The notes beneath the pieces were generated by a model. The model saw only the letters and a list, made by a program, of their open reading frames with translations. It had not been told where the DNA came from and made no database searches. 8,623 bases of DNA from Pseudomonas sp. (GTDB lineage Bacteria; Pseudomonadota; Gammaproteobacteria; Pseudomonadales; Pseudomonadaceae): assembly GCA_003527165.1 (NCBI GenBank), contig DPSI01000399.1, forward strand, positions 1 through 8,623, in the 5' to 3' direction. Positions within the stretch are counted from its first letter, which is position 1, and each line of letters begins with the position of its first letter. Position numbers and translations under genes: made by a program. Below are positions 1 through 6,115 of the stretch, piece by piece.

Positions 1-1122
1 GCCGGCTTTCAGAACAACTTCTCCTTTGGTGTTGAGTTGGGCCGCGAGAACGTGGACCGCTCCGGTTATACGCTGCCTGGCACTAGCGCAGGTACCTGTA
101 CGCCCGCACTGGTTGCCTCCGGCGACTGTACTTCCCTGTCGAATCCGAACCCCAACCAGGCCTATACCGGCACCATCACGCGCAACTACTACGGCACCGA
201 CACCGATGCCGATACCCGTGCGCTTTGGGCGTTCGACACCCTGGAGTTGACTCAGCAGTGGCTGCTGAACATGGGCCTGCGCTACGACTACTTCGACACC
301 ACTGCCAAAACCACCGCTGCAACCGGCGTAACCAGGATCGAAGACACCAGCGAGTTCATTACCGGCCAGTTGGGTCTGGTCTACAAGCCGGTCGAGAACG
401 GCAGCATCTATGTGTCGTACGCGACATCCGCCACACCGCCTGGATCTACGCTCGGCGAGGCCATGGAATCCAACGCCCTGTCTAGCACTGTCCGTAGTGA
501 TATGCAGCCGGAAGAAACCACCAACTACGAAATTGGTACCAAGTGGGATCTGCTGGATAACCGGCTGTCATTGGGTGCTGCGGTGTTCCGGACCGAGAAA
601 GACAACGCTCGCGTGCTTGCCTCTGATTTCACTTACGAAAACGTCGGCAAGACCCGTGTGGACGGCTACGAGCTGACCGCAACCGGTCGCCTGACCCGCA
701 AGTGGAACGTATTCGCCGGCTACAGCTATCTCGACAGCGAGCTGGTCGAGGGCGGTGCCGTTGGCGGTCGTACGGGGGCGGTCACCAGCTTGACGAATCC
801 GGACAACGGTAACCAGCTGGCGAACACGCCGAATCACAGCTTCAGCCTATGGACCACTTACGACGTCACCGACAAATTTGCGGTCGGCGGTGGCGCGTTC
901 TATGTCGACGAGGTGTACGGCAACACCGCCAACACGCTGATGGTCGATTCCTACTGGCGCTACGACGCGATGGCCAGCTACAAGGTCAACAAAAACCTCG
1001 ACTTCCAGGTCAACGTGCAGAACCTGACCGACGAGACTTACTACGACAAGGCGTACGGTGCTCACTATGCCAGCCAGGCCGCAGGCCGTACGGCATTGCT
1101 GAGCACCAATTTCCACTTCTGA
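1..1122 (+). CDS. TonB-dependent siderophore receptor, C-terminal part (Fiu/PiuA-like)
   Basis: This is the C-terminal 373 residues of an outer-membrane TonB-dependent receptor. The frame is open from base 1, so the start, plug domain and TonB box lie upstream of the window. What is visible is the beta-barrel half: alternating aromatic strands (LLNMGLRYDYF, GLVYKPVENGSIYVSYA, NYEIGTKWDLLDNRLSLGAAVF, WNVFAGYSYLDSEL), the typical receptor motif VNVQNLTDETYYD, and a last strand ending in Phe (LLSTNFHF), as required for Bam-dependent assembly. Two cysteines about 11 residues apart near the start (TCTPALVASGDC) probably form a disulfide in an extracellular loop. The sequence style resembles catecholate receptors of the Fiu/PiuA group; the exact substrate is inference. 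The convergent downstream operon encodes a probable metal-reductase chain, which fits a ferric-siderophore uptake role. Transcription ends at the terminator about 50 bp downstream. Confidence 0.92.
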   Translation, partial: AGFQNNFSFGVELGRENVDRSGYTLPGTSAGTCTPALVASGDCTSLSNPNPNQAYTGTITRNYYGTDTDADTRALWAFDTLELTQQWLLNMGLRYDYFDTTAKTTAATGVTRIEDTSEFITGQLGLVYKPVENGSIYVSYATSATPPGSTLGEAMESNALSSTVRSDMQPEETTNYEIGTKWDLLDNRLSLGAAVFRTEKDNARVLASDFTYENVGKTRVDGYELTATGRLTRKWNVFAGYSYLDSELVEGGAVGGRTGAVTSLTNPDNGNQLANTPNHSFSLWTTYDVTDKFAVGGGAFYVDEVYGNTANTLMVDSYWRYDAMASYKVNKNLDFQVNVQNLTDETYYDKAYGAHYASQAAGRTALLSTNFHF

Positions 1123-1170
1123 TCGAAGCAGGAAGCGGAGGTCCTTCAGCATGGCCTCATATTGATCACG

Positions 1171-1203
1171 AACCCCGCCAATCTGGCGGGGTTTCGTTTT
1201 TCA
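1171..1203 (+). terminator. Rho-independent terminator of the TonB receptor gene
   Basis: A perfect 10-bp stem, AACCCCGCCA (1171-1180) with TGGCGGGGTT (1184-1193), closes a 3-nt loop and is followed by TCGTTTTT. It lies 48 bp after the receptor stop codon. On the minus strand the same hairpin lacks a U-tract, so it is at best a weak terminator for the convergent operon. Confidence 0.92.
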
Positions 1204-1247
1204 GGCATATGGTTTTATAGGGCCGGTCTCGGAGCGGGGCAGCTGTT

Positions 1248-1305
1248 GGTCGTTCCAACGCTTCGCGTCGAAACGCGACCGTGACGCTGGGATGCGCGAG
1301 CGCTA
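1248..1305. repeat. Degraded copy of a dispersed GTTCCCACGC-type intergenic repeat
   Basis: The block reads CGTT-cca-ACGC-ttc-GCGT-cga-AACG (1251-1275) and is followed by CCGTGACGCT and GGGATGCGC. It resembles the proteobacterial intergenic repeat whose intact form is a palindrome of the type CGTTCCCACGC...GCGTGGGAACG followed by CCGTGACGCTC. Here the central 3x3 positions no longer pair, so this appears to be a decayed copy sitting between two convergent transcripts. Recognition is from memory of that repeat. The rest of 1204-1336 shows no gene. Confidence 0.5.
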
Positions 1306-1336
1306 GTACATTCCGCTTTGTAGGGTCCGGGGCGGG

Positions 1337-2902
1337 TCAGTAAAGATCCCGGCGATAGCGACCTTCTTCGATAAGTGCCACCAGCTGCGCCTCACCCAAC
1401 ACGCCGGCCAGAATCTGCTGCACCTCGCGGCCCATGCCTTCGAGACTGCCGCATACGTAGAGCGCGGCGCCGTCGGCAATCCACTGGCGTAGCGCGCCCG
1501 CTGCATCGCGCAGCAGATGCTGGACATAGATTTTTTCCGACTGGTCGCGGGAGAACGCCAAGTCGAGTCGTTGCAGGTGGCCGGACTGCAGCCAGCTATC
1601 CAATTCGTCGCGCAGCAGATGATCGTGGGTGGCGCTGCGTTCACCGAACATCAGCCAGTTGCGTGAGCCCGGCGTGACGGCACGTTCACGCAGGTGCGCG
1701 CGCAGTCCTGCCAGGCCCGTCCCGTTGCCAATCAGGACCATCGGCTGTCGTGGATCGAGGCCGTGAAAGCTGGGGTTGTTGCGGATGCGCAGGTCGATCA
1801 GGCTGCCCAGCGCGGCGTGCTGGCAAAGCCAGCCAGAGCCCAGGCCGAGGCGTCCATCGGCATGCCGGGCCTCGCGTACCAGTAACTGTACATGGCCTTC
1901 AGCTGGAATCGAGGCGATGGAGTATTCACGGTGGGGCAGGCGGGGCAGCGCCAGCAGCGTTTCGAGCTCGCAGCTATGTAATTCGGCCGGGTCCAGCGGC
2001 AGGCGGCGAGAGGCGAGGGCCTCGACCAGCGATTGTTCACCCTCGACGGGAAGCGCCGGGTCGAAGCCGAGCTGCCGTAGAAACTGTTCCACCTCCGACA
2101 GAGCGTGGCGCGGGCCGATTTCGGCAATGTCGCCGGCCTGCCAGCGCGGTGTTTCGCCAGTTGGACGAAGTGTCAGATGAAACACCGGAGCGCCCTGGCT
2201 ACCCGGATTGAGCAGTGCCCGGCTTTGCAATATCCAGGGCTGATAGGACGCGGGCTGCCAGTCGGTAAAGTCGCTGCGACCGCTGATATGGCCGAGCTGG
2301 TGCTGCCAGTGGCGTAGCGTGCCCGGGTCGGCGCGATCGGCTTCCAGTCGATCGAACAGCGGCAAGGCGCCGAGTTCGCGCAGCCGGGCATCGATCCGCC
2401 GGGCGAAACCGCAGAAGTGCGTGTACTGCCGATCACCGAGCGCGAGCAGCGCAAATTCCAAAGAGGGCAGCTCGTGCGCTTCGTGCAGCAGGCGTCGCTC
2501 GAAGCGAGCGGCATTGTCCGGCGCTTCTCCCTCGCCGTAGGTGCTCAGAATGAACAAGGCGCGTCGCGGCTTGGCCAGCGTCGTAGGGTCGAGTGCGTTC
2601 AGCGGTCGGACGTCGACCGCCATGCCGGCATCACGCAACTGCTCGGCGCTGCGTTCGGCCAGTTCGCGCGCCTGACCGCCCTGGCTGGCATAGGCGATAA
2701 GCAGGGTATCGGACGTCGGGTGGGCGGAGGATTGCGCGTGCTTGCGATGATTGCGCCAGAGATGCAGGCAGATTCCCAGATAAACGGCTACCACCAGTGA
2801 GGCCGAGACGATCCGCGAGGGTTGCCACCAGAGCAGCCATGCGGCGAGCAACAGGCACGCCAGCAACGGGGCGTAGCGCACGAGTGCGAAGGTGCGAGCC
2901 AA
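1337..2902 (-). CDS. Membrane-anchored sulfite-reductase-type flavoprotein (flavodoxin + FAD/NADPH reductase)
   Basis: Predicted NADPH-dependent diflavin reductase of the CysJ/cytochrome P450 reductase type, 521 residues from the preferred TTG start. Two hydrophobic segments (about 7-26 and 31-49) anchor it in the inner membrane. A flavodoxin domain follows (about 66-208) with YASQGGQA at the FMN phosphate loop, STYGEGEAPDN (120-130) and ALGDRQYTHFCGF (154-166). The FAD domain shows REYSIAS (325-331) and GLGSGW (353-358). The NADPH part shows GNGTGLAGLR (392-401), FGER, AFSRD and YVCGS. It ends RYRRDLY, like CysJ-family C termini with a terminal aromatic. A TTG preceded by AGGAG at 9 nt is preferred; an in-frame ATG at 2995 would add 31 low-complexity, non-conserved-looking residues and has a poor ribosome site. 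It is the last gene of the PepSY/DUF2271/DUF4198 operon and probably supplies electrons to the PepSY membrane protein. The FMN-loop Thr of CysJ (SQTGNA) is Gly here. Confidence 0.9.
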   Translation of the reverse strand: MARTFALVRYAPLLACLLLAAWLLWWQPSRIVSASLVVAVYLGICLHLWRNHRKHAQSSAHPTSDTLLIAYASQGGQARELAERSAEQLRDAGMAVDVRPLNALDPTTLAKPRRALFILSTYGEGEAPDNAARFERRLLHEAHELPSLEFALLALGDRQYTHFCGFARRIDARLRELGALPLFDRLEADRADPGTLRHWQHQLGHISGRSDFTDWQPASYQPWILQSRALLNPGSQGAPVFHLTLRPTGETPRWQAGDIAEIGPRHALSEVEQFLRQLGFDPALPVEGEQSLVEALASRRLPLDPAELHSCELETLLALPRLPHREYSIASIPAEGHVQLLVREARHADGRLGLGSGWLCQHAALGSLIDLRIRNNPSFHGLDPRQPMVLIGNGTGLAGLRAHLRERAVTPGSRNWLMFGERSATHDHLLRDELDSWLQSGHLQRLDLAFSRDQSEKIYVQHLLRDAAGALRQWIADGAALYVCGSLEGMGREVQQILAGVLGEAQLVALIEEGRYRRDLY

Positions 2903-2911
2903 GGTAGCGGT

Positions 2912-2916
2912 CTCCT
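2912..2916 (-). promoter_or_regulatory. Shine-Dalgarno AGGAG deciding the TTG start of the flavoprotein
   Basis: On the minus strand AGGAG is followed by 9 nt and then TTG at 2902. The alternative ATG at 2995 has only AGG at 4 nt. The TTG start also places the first membrane segment directly at the N terminus, as expected for a membrane-tethered reductase. Confidence 0.6.
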
Positions 2917-3048
2917 GGAATCTGGCGGTAAATGAGCTCGAGGGGCCGCTCAGCGCGACGCCGTTGCGGCTGTGCGCGTGTGTCGGGACGGGCATACACC
3001 TGTCTCGTCACAATGTTGCCGGGCGACAGCAAACGGGACGCTTGCCAA

Positions 3049-3076
3049 GCCGTAGCGACGCTCCCGCCGCTACGGC
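3049..3076 (-). other. Inverted repeat between DUF4198 gene and flavoprotein gene (possible attenuator hairpin)
   Basis: GCCGTAGCG (3049-3057) and CGCTACGGC (3068-3076) form a perfect 9-bp stem with a 10-nt loop, 10 bp after the DUF4198 stop codon in the transcription direction. No U-run follows, so full termination is unlikely. It could protect the upstream mRNA end or dampen readthrough into the flavoprotein gene. The remaining 2903-3048 shows no convincing promoter or gene. Confidence 0.5.
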
Positions 3077-3086
3077 GACCGCCATG

Positions 3087-3962
3087 TTACTGCGGCAGCA
3101 CTTCGAGCGTGGCGCTATAGCTTGCGCGGCGTTCGGTGGCTGGCTTGCTGACGCCCTTGTCGGTCTTCAGCTCGGCTTCCAGCCAGTACATGCCGGCTTG
3201 CGGCCAGGTGATGCTGACCTTGCCCTGCGCGTCGGTCTTGGCGTTGATCTCGCCGAGGTCATCGCGGTAACGGTTGCCGCCTGGGATCACGCTGATTTCA
3301 ACGCCCGCGGCTGGCTTGCCATCGAGCAGGAATACGAATTCGGCCGCCTCGCCCGCGAACAGGTCATTGGGATGCGTGACCGGCGACAGTTCGAGGCCCT
3401 TGCCGGTGGGTTTGAGTACCTCCTCGGTGGGGTTGCCCGAGGTGACAAAGACTTCCATGCGGTTGCTGGTCTGGCTGACCTTGAGACCTTCGGCGTTGGC
3501 CGGAACGTCCTTGGCGAAGTTGTCGGCCTTTCCCATCCAGCGGCGGGTCTCGCCGTTGTCCTTCCAGCTGGCGAACAGACCTTCGTTGGCGACGGCCAGC
3601 TTGTAGGTGCCTTTCTGGGTCAGGTGAAGGTCAAAGGTGCTGCGGTAGCGTCCGAGATTGCCGTTTTCGGCCTTCAGCTGCGAACCGTCCGGTGCGATCA
3701 GTTGGAGCTCGGGTACCGGGCGCGGACGCATGCCCTGCGGGCCGCCGGCAGGTGCTTTATCCAGGTCACCGATGCCCTTGAGGCGCAGCGGGAAATGTTC
3801 GAAGTAGAAAACATCGTTGGAGACGGCCGCGTCGACGGTGACCCAGGGATCCTCGCCGGAGAGCACGGTGGCGGACGGCAGCATCCAGGCGCGGTGGGCC
3901 TGGGCGGACAACGGCAGGCAGACCGCCAGCGCCAGGGCGGTCCATTTGATCATCGGTTTCAT
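3087..3962 (-). CDS. Secreted DUF4198-family protein, probable periplasmic metal-related factor
   Basis: A 291-residue exported protein of the DUF4198 family, a group often found next to nickel, cobalt or iron uptake genes; the exact function is unknown. Residues 1-22 are a Sec signal peptide (Lys at 2 and 6, hydrophobic core ALALAVCLPL, AQA cleavage site), so the mature protein would begin His23-Arg-Ala-Trp-Met-Leu-Pro. This AHxxWLxP-like start is characteristic of the family. The C-terminal part (about 205-275) looks like an Ig-like beta domain (FLLDGKPAAGVEISVIPGG, TDAQGKVSITWPQAGMYWLEA). The start at 3962 is chosen because AAGGA sits 9 nt upstream and the signal peptide begins there; the frame is open to an ATG at 4109, but that would overlap the upstream gene by over 110 bp. 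It follows the DUF2271 gene by 31 bp in the same operon. It may bind a metal or its chelate in the periplasm (inference). Confidence 0.88.
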   Translation of the reverse strand: MKPMIKWTALALAVCLPLSAQAHRAWMLPSATVLSGEDPWVTVDAAVSNDVFYFEHFPLRLKGIGDLDKAPAGGPQGMRPRPVPELQLIAPDGSQLKAENGNLGRYRSTFDLHLTQKGTYKLAVANEGLFASWKDNGETRRWMGKADNFAKDVPANAEGLKVSQTSNRMEVFVTSGNPTEEVLKPTGKGLELSPVTHPNDLFAGEAAEFVFLLDGKPAAGVEISVIPGGNRYRDDLGEINAKTDAQGKVSITWPQAGMYWLEAELKTDKGVSKPATERRASYSATLEVLPQ

Positions 3963-3993
3963 CGCGTGGCTTCCTTGATTCAGAGATGTGAGC

Positions 3994-4503
3994 TCAGGGA
4001 TTGAGGGTGAGGGAAATGGCGCCCAGTTCGCTTTCGCCCTGGGCCTGGTGGCTCTGCTGCGCCTTTGCTGGCCAGCTGAAGGGGACACGCAACAGTTCGC
4101 GACCGCCAACCTCGCGTGCGGCTTCGACCACCAGGCGATAATCGCCGGGCGGCAGATCCTTGAGCGGCGCCTTGCTGTCGTCGAAGGTCAGGGTGTGGCT
4201 ACCGACTGCACGGGTGGCCGCACTGATGCCATCGACCGGCAGCTCGAGGCCGCGCCCGCTGCGACGCCACCACTGCCGGAGGTCCTTGAGCCATTTCTCG
4301 CCTTCCTTGTCTTTCAGCTTCACGTCGTACCACACCGCCAGGTCGGCCACGTGGCTCTGGTCTGGTTTCTCCAGCCAGAGCGCGACATAGGGGCGGTGAT
4401 ATTCCGCGACCTGCAATCGTGGAATCTCGACGGAGATTTGCAGGTCGGCCGCCAACAGCGGGGAGCTGAGCAGGGCGAGGGACAGCAGCAGAGGTTTACG
4501 CAT
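3994..4503 (-). CDS. Secreted DUF2271-family protein
   Basis: A 169-residue predicted periplasmic protein of the DUF2271 family, function not established. Residues 1-18 form a signal peptide (MRKP, hydrophobic stretch LLLSLALLSSPLLA, then ADLQ). The rest is probably one beta-sandwich domain with the family landmarks PYVALWLEKPDQSHVADLAVW, KWLKDLRQWWRRSGR, DGISAATRAVGSHTL and LPPGDYRLVVEAAREVGG. The length suits the family. AAGGA lies 6 nt before the ATG. It starts 9 bp after the PepSY-type gene and is followed 31 bp later by the DUF4198 gene, so the three are almost certainly cotranscribed. In this setting it is probably an accessory of the membrane electron-transfer protein, for example handling reduced or oxidised metal in the periplasm. 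That role is inferred from neighbourhood only. Confidence 0.88.
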   Translation of the reverse strand: MRKPLLLSLALLSSPLLAADLQISVEIPRLQVAEYHRPYVALWLEKPDQSHVADLAVWYDVKLKDKEGEKWLKDLRQWWRRSGRGLELPVDGISAATRAVGSHTLTFDDSKAPLKDLPPGDYRLVVEAAREVGGRELLRVPFSWPAKAQQSHQAQGESELGAISLTLNP

Positions 4504-4512
4504 CGCAGATCC

Positions 4513-5106
4513 TTAATGAATGAACAGCAGGGCCAGCAGCACTGGCACCACCAGCCCCAGGCCCACCAGCGGCCAGGTGGTCGGCCGGCCGACCGCGTGG
4601 CGCTGCAAAAGCAGCAAGCCGGTGAGGCTGAAGATGACGCAGGCCACGGCGAATAGGTCGATGAACCAGCTCCAGGCGACGCCGGTATTACGGCCCTTGT
4701 GCAGGTCGTTGAGGTAGGAAACCCAGCCGCGATCGGTGGATTCGTAGAGCAACTCGCCACTGTCCAGTGCAAGGCTCAGCCAGGCGTCGCCACCGGGGCG
4801 GGGCAGGGCAATGTAGAGCTCGCCGTCGGACCATTCGGTGTCCCGGTCAGCCAGGTCGAGATCCAATTCGCTTTCGATCCACTGGCGCAATGCGTCAGGT
4901 AATCCGGCTTCGGGCGTCTGTGCTAGCAGCTGGCTTTGCAACGCCTCGGGAAGCTCGGCTTGGCGTTCGGTCACCGCAGGGCGAGCCTCGATCTGAGCCG
5001 CATGGTTCAGCGTGATTCCCGTGACGGCGAACAGCAACATACCGACCAGGCACAGCGCGGAGCTGATCCAGTGCCATTGGCGGAGAGTGCCGAGCCAGAG
5101 GTGCAT
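4513..5106 (-). CDS. Small PepSY-associated membrane protein, probable heme-type electron carrier
   Basis: A 197-residue inner-membrane protein of the PepSY-associated TM family. It has three hydrophobic helices (about 13-33, 145-166, 178-196) and one periplasmic-sized segment between the first two. The segment carries the PepSY-like part (ELYIALPRPGGDAWLSLALDSGELL) followed by the family signature YLNDLHKGRNTG (131-142). Histidines lie at helix edges: His12, His35, His136 and His170. In the related siderophore reductase FoxB, membrane histidines bind heme. Assigning heme here is inference. AAGGA lies 6 nt before the ATG. It is the first gene of the operon. Larger relatives such as PiuB carry PepSY-TM helices and a flavodoxin/FNR reductase in one chain (recalled, not checked); here the two halves are separate genes in one operon, which supports an electron-transfer partnership. 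Confidence 0.85.
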   Translation of the reverse strand: MHLWLGTLRQWHWISSALCLVGMLLFAVTGITLNHAAQIEARPAVTERQAELPEALQSQLLAQTPEAGLPDALRQWIESELDLDLADRDTEWSDGELYIALPRPGGDAWLSLALDSGELLYESTDRGWVSYLNDLHKGRNTGVAWSWFIDLFAVACVIFSLTGLLLLQRHAVGRPTTWPLVGLGLVVPVLLALLFIH

Positions 5107-5139
5107 GGTGATCCTTGTGCGGAGCGAAGAGCGGCACAG

Positions 5140-5194
5140 ATATTAGTGGGCGATTGAGCCAAACGCTAATAATTTACTGACGATATACATTCGC
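5140..5194 (-). promoter_or_regulatory. Candidate promoter with weak Fur-like box upstream of the PepSY operon
   Basis: On the minus strand TTAGCG (5169-5164), an 18-bp spacer and TAATAT (5145-5140) form a plausible but weak sigma70 promoter with a leader of about 27 nt. Overlapping and just upstream is an AT-rich stretch; 5176-5194, read on the minus strand, is GCGAATGTATATCGTCAGT, which keeps the left half of a Fur box (GCGAATG) and matches the 19-bp consensus at only about 10-12 positions. Iron control fits the gene content but is not proven by this site. The rest of 5107-5271 shows no gene. Confidence 0.3.
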
Positions 5195-5230
5195 ATCGAG
5201 GGGCTGCGTATGCGAGAAGCTTCGGTCATA

Positions 5231-5256
5231 TTGGCGGGGCCCGCACTACCCGCCAA
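5231..5256 (-). terminator. Hairpin after the SIMPL gene, possible weak terminator
   Basis: TTGGCGGG (5231-5238) and CCCGCCAA (5249-5256) form a perfect 8-bp GC-rich stem around a 10-nt loop, 15 bp after the SIMPL gene stop on the minus strand. There is no U-tract in either direction, so it may be a Rho-assisted or 3'-end-protecting hairpin. It separates the SIMPL gene from the PepSY operon on the same strand. Confidence 0.4.
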
Positions 5257-5271
5257 GCAGGGTTTACAACG

Positions 5272-5964
5272 TCACGGCATCTGAACTTCGATGACACCAT
5301 CGGCATTGATGCTGACTTGGCGGGTCCCGGCCTCGACCTCCGGTGTCGGTGCGGAGTCCATGCTCTTCATCGCGAAGTTACGCATTACCGGCTGATAACC
5401 GCCGCTGTTCAGATTGAGGCTGACGATGCGGTAATCGGTGCCGCCAAGCGCTTCGGTGGCCAGTTGCGCGCGGGCGCGGAAGGCCGCGACCGCATCCTTC
5501 AGCAGGGCATCTTCGTTCTGCTTGCGGATCGCATCGGAGACGCTGAAGTGCATGCTGCCCATCTTCAATTCCTGCATCAGTTCGCCCGTCAGCTTGGACA
5601 GAGCGGCAAAGTCAGCGCTCTCCAGGCGCAGCTCGGCACGCTCGCGCCAGGCAGTGATCTGCTGGCCCTTTTCCTCATAGACCGGATAGCTGCTGCGACT
5701 GCCCTGGCTGACCACGACGCCTTTCGCCTGTCGGGCACGTTGCAGCGCTTTGTTCATGGCTTCGGTGGTTCGCGCGGCCAGTTGCGCCGGGTCTTCATGC
5801 TGGGCCTCGCTGTAAAGCGTGACATGCATGCGGTCATGGGCTACCTCGCTGCTGGCCTCGGCACGCAGCGAGATCTGGTTATAGTGCTGCTCGTCGGCAG
5901 CAGCAGCGGGAAGGCAGGCAATGCAGGCTAACAGTGCAATGCTGCGAGGGATGGAAACGAACAT
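5272..5964 (-). CDS. Secreted SIMPL-domain (DUF541) protein
   Basis: A 230-residue exported protein with a SIMPL/DUF541 domain, a widespread envelope family of uncertain function; some members are linked to oxidative-stress resistance. Residues 1-23 form a signal peptide (Arg7, hydrophobic IALLACIACLPAAAA). Two cysteines inside it do not make a convincing lipobox, so a soluble periplasmic protein is likelier than a lipoprotein. The SIMPL domain covers about 28-228: ISLRAEASSEVAHDRMHVTL at the start, the repeated-sign KALQRARQAKGV, YPVYEEKGQQITAWRERAEL in the middle, and DAVAAFRARAQLATEALGG plus YRIVSLNLNSGG near the end. Length is normal for the family. GAGGAG lies 5 nt before the ATG. It is divergent from roxS with 151 bp between the starts, so the two may share control; this is inference. 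Confidence 0.88.
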   Translation of the reverse strand: MFVSIPRSIALLACIACLPAAAADEQHYNQISLRAEASSEVAHDRMHVTLYSEAQHEDPAQLAARTTEAMNKALQRARQAKGVVVSQGSRSSYPVYEEKGQQITAWRERAELRLESADFAALSKLTGELMQELKMGSMHFSVSDAIRKQNEDALLKDAVAAFRARAQLATEALGGTDYRIVSLNLNSGGYQPVMRNFAMKSMDSAPTPEVEAGTRQVSINADGVIEVQMP

Positions 5965-5996
5965 GAGAGCTCCTCAATTCGATGGAACCAGCGGGT

Positions 5997-6060
5997 GCGG
6001 CGCACGGACTTTAGTCCTTTGACGGACGATACACAGTTTTTCCGTGCGTCGCGTTGCCGC
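5997..6060. promoter_or_regulatory. Inverted repeats and RegA/PrrA-like motif in the SIMPL-roxS divergent region
   Basis: GCGGCGCACGGA (5997-6008) pairs with TCCGTGCGTCGC (6041-6052) over 12 positions, with one G-T wobble. A smaller palindrome GGACT-tt-AGTCC (6006-6017) overlaps the left arm. The right arm runs into GCGTC-GCGTT-GCCGC (6046-6060), which fits the GCGNC-Nx-GNCGC form reported for RegA/PrrA-family regulators. Its position, 28 bp upstream of the roxS -10 element, suits autoregulation by RoxR. The motif form is recalled from the family, and the assignment is inference. Confidence 0.4.
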
Positions 6061-6088
6061 AGACGGGCTGCCTATAGGGCGGCTTGGT

Positions 6089-6094
6089 TATACT
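6089..6094 (+). promoter_or_regulatory. Candidate -10 element of roxSR
   Basis: TATACT (5 of 6 to consensus) lies 21 bp before the roxS ATG. No good -35 is found at 16-19 bp upstream (best GGGCTG), which suggests an activator-dependent promoter. This placement implies a start of transcription near 6101 and rules out translation from the upstream in-frame ATG at 6044. Confidence 0.5.
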
Positions 6095-6115
6095 CGCGGC
6101 TCCTTTGGAGACCCC

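Noticed and set aside
568..1152. Minus-strand open frames inside the TonB receptor gene
   Set aside because: They are shadows of the receptor frame, with no ribosome sites or recognisable domains.
2892..4004. 370-codon plus-strand open frame
   Set aside because: It is antisense to the DUF4198 gene, whose frame has a signal peptide, family motifs and operon spacing. The plus-strand translation has no recognisable domain and arises from GC-rich third positions.
3963..4109. In-frame ATG extending the DUF4198 protein by 49 residues
   Set aside because: It would overlap the DUF2271 gene and bury the clear signal peptide that starts at 3962.
3988..4656. 222-codon plus-strand open frame over DUF2271 and the PepSY gene
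   Set aside because: It crosses two well-supported genes on the other strand and is Gln/Arg-rich without family features.
6044..6115. Upstream in-frame ATG extending RoxS by 24 residues
   Set aside because: It lies upstream of the TATACT -10 element, lacks a ribosome site, and the extension is hydrophilic and unlike the family N terminus.
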